A stretch of 64,000 nucleotides of DNA. Origin: CAYLPJ01 sp964385465. Its GTDB lineage: Bacteria; Planctomycetota; Phycisphaerae; SM23-33. The notes below the pieces were generated by a model. It was not told where the DNA came from. It searched no databases and saw only the letters and a program-made list of their open reading frames with translations. Of this stretch, positions 43,336 through 52,072 are shown in pieces (position 1 is the first letter of the stretch; every line of letters starts with the position of its first letter). The stretch covers positions 1-64,000 of the forward strand of contig CAYLPJ010000028.1 in the NCBI GenBank assembly GCA_964385465.1, in the 5' to 3' direction. The position numbers and the translations under genes were made by a program.

Positions 43336-46300
43336 ATGAGCCCGTTGGACGACCTGACGAAGACCTGGGACAATCCGCCGGCCGAGTTCCGCGGCGCGCC
43401 GTTCTGGTCCTGGAACGCCCGCCTCGACCCCGACCGCCTCTGCCGCGCCATCGAGAGCATGCACGAGGCGGGCATGGGCGGGTTCTTCATGCACAGCCGC
43501 TACGGGCTCCAGACGCCGTACCTCTCCGACGAGTGGTTCCGCTGCGTCGCCGCGTGCGTCGAGAAGGCCCGTGAGTTGGGCATGAAGGCGTACCTGTACG
43601 ACGAGGACCGCTGGCCCAGCGGCTCGGCCGGGGGGATCGTCACCCGCAAGCATCCGGAGTTCGGGATGCGGGCGCTGATCGCCACCGGCGAGGGCGAGCC
43701 CGCCGAGGACGCCGAGCGGCTGGCCAGCTTCGCCGTCACGCTGGACGACACCGGCCGCCTGGTCGGCTACGAGCCCGTCGACGACCCCGCCTCCTGCCCG
43801 CCGGGCACGAAGCCGCTGAGCTTCGACGCCATCGCGCTGAAGCCGCGAGGCAACTTCAACGACGCGCCGTACCTGGACACGCTGAATCCCGAGGCCGTGC
43901 TGGAGTTCCTCCACGTCACCCACCAGGCCTACGCCGACCGGTACGGCAGGGATTTCGGCGGGGTGATCCCGGCGATTTTCACCGACGAGCCGAACTGCTT
44001 CAACTGCAGCCGATGGCATGACGGGGTGCCCGAGGACGGCTTTGCCCTGGTCTGGACGCCCGAGATGCCCCGGGCCTTCCGGAAGCGCCGCGGCTACGAC
44101 CTGCGCGACCACCTGCCCGAGTTGGTCTACCCCGACGCCGACGGGGACTTCGCCAAGGTCCGCCACGACTTCTATCGCACCGCCACCGAGCTGTTCGTCG
44201 AGGCCTTCAGCCGACAGATCGGGCGCTGGTGCGACAAGCACGACCTGCCCCTGACCGGCCACATGCTCGCCGAGGAACGCCTCGAATCCCAGATCCGCGT
44301 CGTCGGCGCGTGCATGCCGCATTACGAGCACTTCGGCTGGCCCGGGATCGACATCCTCCGCGACCAGGCCGACGAGCTCATCACCGCCAAGCAGTGCACC
44401 AGCGTTGCCGACCAGCTCGGGCGGCCACGCGTGCTCAGCGAGCTCTACGGCTGCACCGGCTGGGATTGGCCCCTGGAGGGCCACAAGTTCGTCGGCGACT
44501 GGCAGTTCGCCCTGGGCGTGAACTTCCGCTGCCCGCACCTGACGCACTTCAGCCTCGCCGGGGGGGCCAAGAGGGACTACCCCGCCAGCATCTTCCGTCA
44601 CAGCCCGTGGTGGACGCACTATGACGTCGTCGAGGACTACTTCGCTCGGTTGAGCTTCCTTCTCACCCGAGGCCGGCCCGTGCGGGACGTCGCCGTCCTG
44701 CACCCCGTCGAGAGCGCGTGGGGCTGCTTCCATGCCGCCGGCGACCTCGAGGCCGTCGGCGAGCTGGACGAGGAACTGGCGACGCTCACGCGGTGGCTGT
44801 CGGGGCAGCACTACGACTGGGACTTCCTGGACGAGTCCCTCCTTGCCGACCACGGCGAGGCCGACGGCGACCGGCTTGGCGTCGGGCAGATGAGCTACCG
44901 CGTGGTGGTCGTGCCCCCGTCGATCACGCTGCGGGGCTCGACCGTCGAACTTCTCGAGCGGTTCCGCGACGGCGGGGGCAAGCTGCTGTTTGTCGGCCGC
45001 CGGCCCGACCGCGTGGACGCCCAGCTCGACGAGCGCCCCGCCGTCCTGGCCGGGAAGTCCGCCGCCTGCGACGGCTCCGCCGACCTCCCGGCCGCCGTGG
45101 AGGGCCTGCTCGACCGCCGCGTGTCCATTGCCGACCCCGACGCCGGCGAGGCGACGTGCGTCTGGGCCATGCTGCGGAAGGTCGACGGCGCCCACGTGCT
45201 GTTCGCCCAGTCGCACGACCGCGACAACGCCCGCGACGTCCGCGTCCGCATCGTCGGCGCCTCCGGCCCGGCCGTGCTGTGGGACGCCCGAACCGGCGGC
45301 CGGACCCGCCTGGACGCGACCATCGACGGGAAAGGCCCGGGCCGAAGCGTCGCCTTCGACCTCCACCTGCCGCCGACCGGCTCGGCGGTGGTGACCCTCG
45401 GGGAGAACGTCGACGGGGCGACCGCCCCCCGGCCGTCGCCCGCCGTGGCCGAGGCGCGGATCCTCGACGGGCCCTTCCCCGCCGAGCGAACCGAGCCGAA
45501 CACGATGCCCCTGGACTACTGCGCCTACGCCTTCGGCGACGACGAGTACGGCGAGGCGATGCCCGTCCTGGCCGCCGAGGCGGAGATTCGCGGCCGCTTC
45601 GACCTGCCCTCACGCGTGGGGGCAGGGCACCAGCCGTGGTACCTCTACGCCATGGGCACGGTGGATACGACGCCGCGCGGACCCTGCCGGCTGCGGTTCG
45701 GCGTTCACGTCACCGACGTGCCCGCCCGCTGCGCCCTGGCGATCGAGCGGCCCGAGGACTTCACCGTGCTGGTGAACGGCGCCGAGGCGCCTGCGGCCGA
45801 CGGCTGGTGGGTGGACGAGGACATCCGCACCATCGAGATCGCCGACCTGCTGACCGCCGGGGACAACGAGATCGTCCTGGCCATGGACTACCGCGCCGAT
45901 CACGAGCTGGAGGCCCTGCACCTCGTCGGGGAGTTCGACGTGGCCCTGCGAGCCGGCGATGCCCCGGCGCCCGGCGGCATGACGCTTATCGCCCCCGGGC
46001 GCGAGCTGGGCCTCGGCTCCTGGGTGGGCCAGGGGCTGGACTTCTACGGCGGGTCCGTGAAGTACACCCTCACGATCGACCGGCCTGCCGATCGCGGCGT
46101 GCGGCTGCGCCTGCCCGGGATCGATTGCACGGCGGCGGCCGTCCACGCCGGGGGGCGGACCTTCGTCCTGCCGTGGAGGCCCTTCGAGGTGGACCTGACC
46201 GACGCGCTGGTCGCCGGCGAGAACACGGTGGTGGTAGAGGTCTTCGGCGGCCGCAAGAACATCCTCGGCCCGCTGCACGTCCCGTGGAAGGCCTGGACGG

Positions 46301-46401
46301 GGCCCGGGGAGTTCAGCCCCAACAACGCCGACTGGACGGACGCCTACCAGCTCTGCCACCACGGCCTCCACCAGCCCCCGGTGGTGGAGGTGCTGGACTA
46401 G
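43336..46401 (+). CDS. Large glycoside hydrolase, alpha-L-rhamnosidase/GH106-like
   Basis: A 1021-aa protein starting at an ATG with SD GGAAGGT. The N-terminus PFWSWNARLDPDRLCRAIES followed by GGFFMHSRYGLQTPYL and LYDEDRWPSGSAGG is characteristic of a group often annotated as glycosyl hydrolase or GH106-like rhamnosidase. The C-terminal half contains beta-sandwich segments of the family 2 sugar-binding type (about 760-1000). There is no signal peptide, so it acts in the cytosol or leaves by another route. The substrate cannot be read from sequence; rhamnose-containing polysaccharide is a guess. Confidence 0.75.
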   Translation: MSPLDDLTKTWDNPPAEFRGAPFWSWNARLDPDRLCRAIESMHEAGMGGFFMHSRYGLQTPYLSDEWFRCVAACVEKARELGMKAYLYDEDRWPSGSAGGIVTRKHPEFGMRALIATGEGEPAEDAERLASFAVTLDDTGRLVGYEPVDDPASCPPGTKPLSFDAIALKPRGNFNDAPYLDTLNPEAVLEFLHVTHQAYADRYGRDFGGVIPAIFTDEPNCFNCSRWHDGVPEDGFALVWTPEMPRAFRKRRGYDLRDHLPELVYPDADGDFAKVRHDFYRTATELFVEAFSRQIGRWCDKHDLPLTGHMLAEERLESQIRVVGACMPHYEHFGWPGIDILRDQADELITAKQCTSVADQLGRPRVLSELYGCTGWDWPLEGHKFVGDWQFALGVNFRCPHLTHFSLAGGAKRDYPASIFRHSPWWTHYDVVEDYFARLSFLLTRGRPVRDVAVLHPVESAWGCFHAAGDLEAVGELDEELATLTRWLSGQHYDWDFLDESLLADHGEADGDRLGVGQMSYRVVVVPPSITLRGSTVELLERFRDGGGKLLFVGRRPDRVDAQLDERPAVLAGKSAACDGSADLPAAVEGLLDRRVSIADPDAGEATCVWAMLRKVDGAHVLFAQSHDRDNARDVRVRIVGASGPAVLWDARTGGRTRLDATIDGKGPGRSVAFDLHLPPTGSAVVTLGENVDGATAPRPSPAVAEARILDGPFPAERTEPNTMPLDYCAYAFGDDEYGEAMPVLAAEAEIRGRFDLPSRVGAGHQPWYLYAMGTVDTTPRGPCRLRFGVHVTDVPARCALAIERPEDFTVLVNGAEAPAADGWWVDEDIRTIEIADLLTAGDNEIVLAMDYRADHELEALHLVGEFDVALRAGDAPAPGGMTLIAPGRELGLGSWVGQGLDFYGGSVKYTLTIDRPADRGVRLRLPGIDCTAAAVHAGGRTFVLPWRPFEVDLTDALVAGENTVVVEVFGGRKNILGPLHVPWKAWTGPGEFSPNNADWTDAYQLCHHGLHQPPVVEVLD

Positions 46402-46517
46402 CGCCCGCGGCCCGCGTCGCGGCGCCTCGGGCAAGAGGCTGTTGCCATCCCGCCGCTGACCCGGTAGCCTTGGGCGTTTGGCCGCCGGGGTTCCGGCAGG
46501 CGTGCAGGAGAGCAGAG

Positions 46518-47015
46518 ATGCCCGACCCACAGACCGACAGCCCCTCCCCCGACGCGGAGAGCAAGCTGCCCGAGAGCACCGTCCTGGTGGTGGATGACAA
46601 CGCCCAGAATCTCGAGCTGCTCGTGGCGTACCTGGACGCGTTGCCGTGCGAGGTCGTCACGGCCGTCGACGGCGTCGAGGCGCTGGAGAAGATTCGCGAG
46701 ACCCCGCCGGACCTGATCCTGCTGGACATCATGATGCCCCGGATGAGCGGCTTCGAGGTCTGCCGCAAGCTCAAGAGCGACCCGGCCACGCGGGACATTC
46801 CCATCGTCATGGTCACCGCCCTTAACGAACTGGGGGATATCGAGCGCGGCGTCGAGAGCGGCACGGACGACTTCATCACCAAGCCGGTCAACCGCCTGGA
46901 ACTTGTCACCCGCGTGCGGAGCCTGCTGCGGGTCCGCCATCTCAAGGGCGAGTTGGACCGCACGCTGGCTTATCTCAACGACGTCGAGACCGACGCCGGG
47001 GCCGAGTCCTCCTGA
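46518..47015 (+). CDS. Single-domain response regulator (CheY/PleD receiver type)
   Basis: A 165-aa protein; the ATG at 46518 has AGGAG seven bases upstream. The receiver fold is complete: acidic pair Asp26-Asp27 in VLVVDDN, phospho-acceptor Asp70 in LILLDIMMP, Thr100 and Lys122 in FITKPV. A short C-terminal helix follows with no output domain. It probably relays signals by protein contact. No histidine kinase is adjacent. Confidence 0.92.
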   Translation: MPDPQTDSPSPDAESKLPESTVLVVDDNAQNLELLVAYLDALPCEVVTAVDGVEALEKIRETPPDLILLDIMMPRMSGFEVCRKLKSDPATRDIPIVMVTALNELGDIERGVESGTDDFITKPVNRLELVTRVRSLLRVRHLKGELDRTLAYLNDVETDAGAESS

Positions 47016-47080
47016 CCGCCGCGGCACCCGCCGGCTACGATGAGGAAACCTACCGTCCCGCCTGGCCAGGAGTTGAGCCC

Positions 47081-49780
47081 ATGAAACGCCACATCCTCTG
47101 CATCTTCGCCGCCGTACTTCCGGCCGTCGCGGCCCGTGCGGCCGATGAGCCCGCAGCCGCGCCGGCGACCGCCCCGGCGACCGGCCCGGCCAAGGTCGTC
47201 CAGCGGACGGTCACCGAGGGCGACGTGACCGTCGCCGGCCTGGACAACGGGCTGACGGTGATCGTCAAGCCGATGCGCCTGGCGCCGGTGGTCTGCGTCC
47301 GCGCGTACGTGCGGGCGGGGGGGATGTACGAGCGGGAGTTCCTCGGCTGCGGGATCAGCCACCTCTGCGAGCACCTCGTCGCCAAAGGCGCCGTCAGCGA
47401 GCCCTACGCCCCCCACGGCGGGGCCATGGGATCCACGCGGTCGATCGTCTCGGACATCGGCGGGCAGTCCAACGCCTCGACCTCGTTGGCGTGGACGCAG
47501 TACTACATCTCCGCCGGGGCGGGCAAGGCAATGGACTGCATCGACCTCGTCGCCGGGTGGATGGCCAAGGCGGAAATCACCGAGCAGGACTTCCAGCGGG
47601 AGCACGGCGTGGTCCAGCGGGAACTGGAGTTGGGCAAGGACGAGCCCAGGCGCCAGATGTGGTACGCCCATGCAAAGGACGTGTTCGCCACGCACCCGGC
47701 GTCGGTGCCGGTGATCGGCTACGCCGCGCCGCTGAGCAAGCTGACCGTCGAGGACGTTCGCACCTATCACCGCCGGATGTACGTGCCCAACAACATGGTC
47801 TTCGTGATCGTCGGCGACGTGAACGTCGAGAAGGCCCTGGACCGCACCTGCCAGGCCTTCGCGGGATTCCCCGCCGGGCGACGGCCGATCCTGACGCTCC
47901 CGGAGGCCCCCGAGCTGCCCGGCATCGTCCGCACCGTCCGCCCGCACCGGGGCATCGAGGAAGTGCTCGCCGAGATCAGCTTTCCCTCCATCCCGCTGCT
48001 CCACGAGGACCTCTACGCCCTCGACGTGCTCAGCACGATCCTGGGCACCGGCGAGGCCAGCCGCCTGGTCTCGGACGTCCGCCGCGAGAAACGCCTGGTC
48101 ACGAGCATCTCCACCAGCAGTTGGACGCCGGCCTGGGGCAGGGGGATCTTCAACGTCTCCTACCGCGCCGAGCCGGAGAAGGCCGACGCCGCCGAGGCCG
48201 CGGTCCTCGACGGGCTGCGGGCCGTCGCCGCCGACGGCGTCACCGCCGACGAACTCGCCCGCGCCAAGCGCCAGATGGTCGCCCGGTTCGTCTACAGCCA
48301 GCAGTCCGTCGAGAGCGTCGCCAGCATGCTCGGCACGGACATGCTCACCACCGGCGACGTGGGCTTCTCCCGCAACTACACCGAGCGCGTTCAGGCCGTC
48401 ACGACCGAGCAGGTCCATGCCGTCGCCGAGAAGTACCTCACGTTCGACCGCTATGCCGTCACCCGGCTGGTGCCGGCCGAGAGCCACCGCGCCGCCGGAG
48501 CCGCCGAGACCGAAACGAAGCAGGCCTCCGGGCGGATGATCACGCTGGACAACGGCCTGCGGGTCGTCCTCCACGCCACCGATGCCGTCGAGCTGGTGTC
48601 GATGGCGTTCGTCGCCGAGGGCGGCGTGCTGGTTGAAACGCCGGAGACCAACGGCCTCGGCTCGCTGATGACCGCCCTGGCGACCAAGGGCACGCCGGAG
48701 ATGTCTGCCGAGCAGATCGCCGCGTTCTTCGCCGCGGCGGGGGGGAGCCTTACCGGCAGCGCGGGCAACAACAGCCTGTACTGGCAGGCGTCGGTCCTGG
48801 ACGACCGGTTCGACAAGGCCCTGGGTATCCTCGCCGACGTGATCCAGCGCCCGACGTTCCCTGAGAAGGAGCTGGAGATCCTCCGCCCGTCGCAGTTGGC
48901 CGCCATCGACCGCGTCGACGAGAACTGGCAGGGCGAGCTGAACAAGGCCTTCCGCGAGCGGTTCTTCAAGGACGCGCCCTACGCGATGCTTCCCGTCGGC
49001 CGGCGGGAGGTCGTCGCCGACGCCACCGCCGAGCAGCTCGCCGCCTTCCACAAGCGAGCCCTGCGGGCCGGCGACTGCGTCCTGGCGATCTACGGGCACT
49101 TCGACGCCGACGCCACTGCCGAACGCGTGCGGAAGCTCTTCGGCGACCTGCCGGCCGGGAAGATCGAGCTGCCCGAGCCCGCGGCCCGGGAGGTCCCCGC
49201 CGACGGCGAGCGCCACGTCGTCGAGACCGAAAAGAAGGTCGCCGGCGTGATCGTCGCCGCCCCCGGGATGAAGGCGAGCAACATCGAGGACCGCTTCGCC
49301 ATCACCGTGCTGGACACGATCATCAGCGGCTACCGCCTGCCGGCCGGGTGGCTGCACACCGAGCTTCGCGGCAAGCGGTTGGTCTACGTGGTGCACGCCT
49401 ACAACTGGTGGGGGCTGGCGCCGGGTGCGTTCATGGTGTACGCCGCCGGCCAGCCGGCCGAGGCGGACCGGATTGTCGGGATCATCCACAAGAACCTTCG
49501 CAAGGCGGCGGGGTACACGCCGACGCAGGCGGAGGTGGACCGCGCGGTGAACACGATCCTGACGGCGGAGCTGCTGGGCAACCAGTCGATGTCGTCGCTG
49601 GCGATGTCGGCGGCCTTGGACGAGCTGTACGGCTTCGGCTGGGACTTCCGCAGCGAGTTGGAGGCCCGATACGGCGCGGTAACCCCGGCCGACGTGGCCC
49701 GCGTGGGCAAGAAGTACCTCTCCGGCGGCTACGTGACGGTCATCGCCACGCCGGAGCCGAAAGCAGCCGAGAACCCGTGA
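47081..49780 (+). CDS. M16 family zinc metallopeptidase, two-module
   Basis: An 899-aa exported protein with a cleavable signal (MKRHILCIFAAVLPAVAARA). The inverted zinc motif HxxEH is present as HLCEH (residues 94-98), with the downstream EHGVVQRELE helix supplying the third ligand. The second M16 half (from about 480, ITLDNGLRVVLHATD) lacks HxxEH, the usual inactive partner arrangement of processing-peptidase or PqqL-like enzymes. It likely degrades peptides in the periplasm. GGAG lies eight bases upstream of the ATG. It follows the response regulator by 65 bp. Confidence 0.92.
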   Translation: MKRHILCIFAAVLPAVAARAADEPAAAPATAPATGPAKVVQRTVTEGDVTVAGLDNGLTVIVKPMRLAPVVCVRAYVRAGGMYEREFLGCGISHLCEHLVAKGAVSEPYAPHGGAMGSTRSIVSDIGGQSNASTSLAWTQYYISAGAGKAMDCIDLVAGWMAKAEITEQDFQREHGVVQRELELGKDEPRRQMWYAHAKDVFATHPASVPVIGYAAPLSKLTVEDVRTYHRRMYVPNNMVFVIVGDVNVEKALDRTCQAFAGFPAGRRPILTLPEAPELPGIVRTVRPHRGIEEVLAEISFPSIPLLHEDLYALDVLSTILGTGEASRLVSDVRREKRLVTSISTSSWTPAWGRGIFNVSYRAEPEKADAAEAAVLDGLRAVAADGVTADELARAKRQMVARFVYSQQSVESVASMLGTDMLTTGDVGFSRNYTERVQAVTTEQVHAVAEKYLTFDRYAVTRLVPAESHRAAGAAETETKQASGRMITLDNGLRVVLHATDAVELVSMAFVAEGGVLVETPETNGLGSLMTALATKGTPEMSAEQIAAFFAAAGGSLTGSAGNNSLYWQASVLDDRFDKALGILADVIQRPTFPEKELEILRPSQLAAIDRVDENWQGELNKAFRERFFKDAPYAMLPVGRREVVADATAEQLAAFHKRALRAGDCVLAIYGHFDADATAERVRKLFGDLPAGKIELPEPAAREVPADGERHVVETEKKVAGVIVAAPGMKASNIEDRFAITVLDTIISGYRLPAGWLHTELRGKRLVYVVHAYNWWGLAPGAFMVYAAGQPAEADRIVGIIHKNLRKAAGYTPTQAEVDRAVNTILTAELLGNQSMSSLAMSAALDELYGFGWDFRSELEARYGAVTPADVARVGKKYLSGGYVTVIATPEPKAAENP

Positions 49781-49893
49781 GACCGGATGGCCGGAGGCGC
49801 CAGACCGCCGGCGCCCGGCAACGGACAGTCCGTCGCCACCGGCTGCTGCGGTACTCCGGTAGTCCGGTTCCACGGAAGAAAACAGGAGCAACG

Positions 49894-50532
49894 ATGCCTG
49901 AGACAAGCAACGGTAACGAAGACCTCCTCGCGATGCCCGTGGCGGCGTTCGTGGAGGCGACGGCGGCAAAGAAGTCCACGCCGGGCGGCGGGAGCGTTGC
50001 CGGGGTGGTCGGCGCGCTGGGGGTGGCCCTCGGCGAGATGGCCCTGAACTTCACGCGGGGCAAGAAGAAGTTCGCCGAGCACGCCGAGACCTACGACCAC
50101 CTCGCCGCACGCTGGGTCAAGGCCCGCGAGATGTTCGCCCGCCTGGTCGCCGACGACGTTGCCGCATTCCAGTCCTACCAGGCCGCCGCCCGCATGGACG
50201 ACGGGCCCGAGAAGGACGAGGCCATGGACCTCGCCACCGCCGCCGCCATCGACGTGCCCCGGGAGGCCGCCAAGCTCGCCCTCGCCGTCCTCCAGGACTT
50301 CCGCCAGCTCGCCGACAAGTGCAACCCCTGGCTGATCAGCGACCTCGTCGCCGGGGCCGCCCTGGCCGAGGCGACCTGCCGCCTGTGCGACTACAACGTC
50401 CGCGTGAACGTCAAGCAGGTCGGCGACGAGCAGGCGGCCGCCGACCTGCGGTCCGGCTCGGCCGACGACCTCGCCCGCGCCGTCGCGCTCCGCGAGGCGA
50501 TCGAGGCCGCCGCGAAGGAGCACCTGCCGTAG
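49894..50532 (+). CDS. Cyclodeaminase/cyclohydrolase family protein (FTCD C-terminal-like)
   Basis: A 212-aa helical protein. The signature AKKSTPGGGSVAGVVGALG matches the formiminotransferase-cyclodeaminase/methenyl-THF cyclohydrolase-like family, as does the spacing to ALNFTRGKKK. AGGAG lies five bases before the ATG. It probably acts on formimino- or methenyl-tetrahydrofolate in the cytosol. It begins a tight run: the next gene follows after 2 nt. Confidence 0.85.
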   Translation: MPETSNGNEDLLAMPVAAFVEATAAKKSTPGGGSVAGVVGALGVALGEMALNFTRGKKKFAEHAETYDHLAARWVKAREMFARLVADDVAAFQSYQAAARMDDGPEKDEAMDLATAAAIDVPREAAKLALAVLQDFRQLADKCNPWLISDLVAGAALAEATCRLCDYNVRVNVKQVGDEQAAADLRSGSADDLARAVALREAIEAAAKEHLP

Positions 50533-50534
50533 CG

Positions 50535-51059
50535 ATGGCCAAGGAGTACAACATCACGCGGACGAGCGGGCGATGCGCCGCCTGCGACAAGGAGATGGTC
50601 CCGCAAGAGGAGTTCGCCGCCGCCGTGCTGGAGGCCCCGGCCGACGCCGAGGAGGACTTCCTTCGACGGGACTACTGCATGGCATGCTGGCCCGAGGCCG
50701 AGAAGGACCTCGCCGGCCGGGACGATGTCTTCGGCACCTGGCGCAGCCGCGTGCCCAAGCCAAAGGAAAAGAAGCGCACGTTCGTGGACGACGAGTTGCT
50801 GGTGAACTTCTTCCAGCGGCTTGACGGGGCCGACGAACCGGCGAAGATCAGCTTTCGCTTCGTCCTGGCGCTGGTGCTGATGCGAAAGAAGCTGCTCGTC
50901 TACGAACGCTCCCGCCCGGGCGAGGGCGACAGCGAGATCTGGACAATGCACTTCAAGGGAGACGACGCGACATGCGAGGTGATCGACCCGCATCTCGACG
51001 AGGACCGCATCGCCGAGGTCAGCGAGCAACTCGGCGCGATCCTCGAAGGCGAGCTGTGA
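50535..51059 (+). CDS. Zinc-ribbon conserved hypothetical protein
   Basis: A 174-aa protein. Cys14-x2-Cys17 and Cys48-x2-Cys51 form a likely structural zinc site (RCAACDKEM, YCMACWPEA). The rest is a mixed helical region (VDDELLVNFFQRLDG, LVLMRKKLLVYERS) ending in an acidic helix. I do not recognise a named family. It starts 2 nt after the previous stop, and the next gene's GTG overlaps its TGA, so it is translationally linked on both sides. Confidence 0.8.
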   Translation: MAKEYNITRTSGRCAACDKEMVPQEEFAAAVLEAPADAEEDFLRRDYCMACWPEAEKDLAGRDDVFGTWRSRVPKPKEKKRTFVDDELLVNFFQRLDGADEPAKISFRFVLALVLMRKKLLVYERSRPGEGDSEIWTMHFKGDDATCEVIDPHLDEDRIAEVSEQLGAILEGEL

Positions 51060-52072
51060 GCCGCGCCGCCGCGACGGTCATGGCGGTCGTGCTGGCCGCG
51101 ACCGTCGGCGGCTGCGACCCCTTCCTCCGCGCCTGCCCCGACCGGGCGGTGGGGCTGGAGCGCCTCCTCGCCGAGTACAACGCCAACGCCGATGCCGTCC
51201 CCCGCGTCTGGGCACGGGCGGAGCTTTCAGTGACGATGGACCCCGCCGACGGCCCGCCGATTACCTGGGACAGCGGCGCGCCGACCTGCCTGCTGCTGCT
51301 GGCCAAGGGGCCCCGCCGGCTGGGGCCCCACGACTTCGTCCTCATCGGGCGTGAGACCGCCAACATGGAGCTGTTCCGCATCGGCTCCAGCACCGAGGAC
51401 GGCGTGTACTACTTCTGGTACAAGATCGGCAAGCACGGCGGGGCGTGGCTGGGCAGCCAGGCCCTCGCCGGGGCGCCCGGCATCGACAACCTCCCCATCG
51501 ACCCGATGCAGATGCTCGGGGTCCTGGCCGTCACGGCCCTGCCCGACGACCTCACCCGCCTGCCCGCCGTCGCGTTGAGCATGAACGACACACCCGGCGA
51601 GTGCGCCTACGTTGTTACCCTCATCGATCGCCAGCCGCTGACCAACCGTGTGCTCTTCCGACGCGAGATCCTCTTCCGATGGGACGGCGAGCCCGGGCCG
51701 TTGAGGCCCCGCGAGGTCCGCGTCTTCAACGCCGAGGGCCGGCGCATGATGACCGCCTCCCTCGCCGACTATGCCCCGATCGACACCTCCGGACTCGACG
51801 ACCCGCCGGCATCCGAGCCGGTCATGCCCACCGACATCGACATGCGATTCCACGCCGCCGGGAAGGCCCAGGCGTTCGTGAGGCGCATCCGCCTGCGGCT
51901 GTCGGAGATGACCGCCGAGGACGTCTGGCTCCGCGAGGCCGCACAGTTCCGTCCGCCGGCGGGCGTTCCCGTCCAGCAGGTGGACCGGGGCATTCGCCCG
52001 CCGTATCGCCGCGGCCCGGGGACGTCGCGGCCGGCGGGGGAGACCGGCGGCGAAGGAGGCCCGCGCCCGTGA
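51056..52072 (+). CDS. Exported lipoprotein, possibly LolA/LolB-like
   Basis: A 338-aa protein. The GTG at 51056 overlaps the preceding TGA (GTGA) and is used for coupling; an in-frame ATG at 51080 is an alternative. The signal ends in lipobox VGGC. The following LERLLAEYNANADAVPRVWA and beta-rich ELSVTMDPADGPP, FVLIGRETANMELFRIG recall the half-barrel of LolA/LolB or DUF4292-type lipoproteins. That fold assignment is inference. The C-terminus is basic and Pro/Gly-rich. Confidence 0.75.
   Translation: MSRAAATVMAVVLAATVGGCDPFLRACPDRAVGLERLLAEYNANADAVPRVWARAELSVTMDPADGPPITWDSGAPTCLLLLAKGPRRLGPHDFVLIGRETANMELFRIGSSTEDGVYYFWYKIGKHGGAWLGSQALAGAPGIDNLPIDPMQMLGVLAVTALPDDLTRLPAVALSMNDTPGECAYVVTLIDRQPLTNRVLFRREILFRWDGEPGPLRPREVRVFNAEGRRMMTASLADYAPIDTSGLDDPPASEPVMPTDIDMRFHAAGKAQAFVRRIRLRLSEMTAEDVWLREAAQFRPPAGVPVQQVDRGIRPPYRRGPGTSRPAGETGGEGGPRP

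Noticed and set aside
44718..46517. Long N-terminal extension of the response regulator
   Set aside because: It is the shadow of the glycoside hydrolase; the receiver starts cleanly at the ATG at 46518 with an SD.
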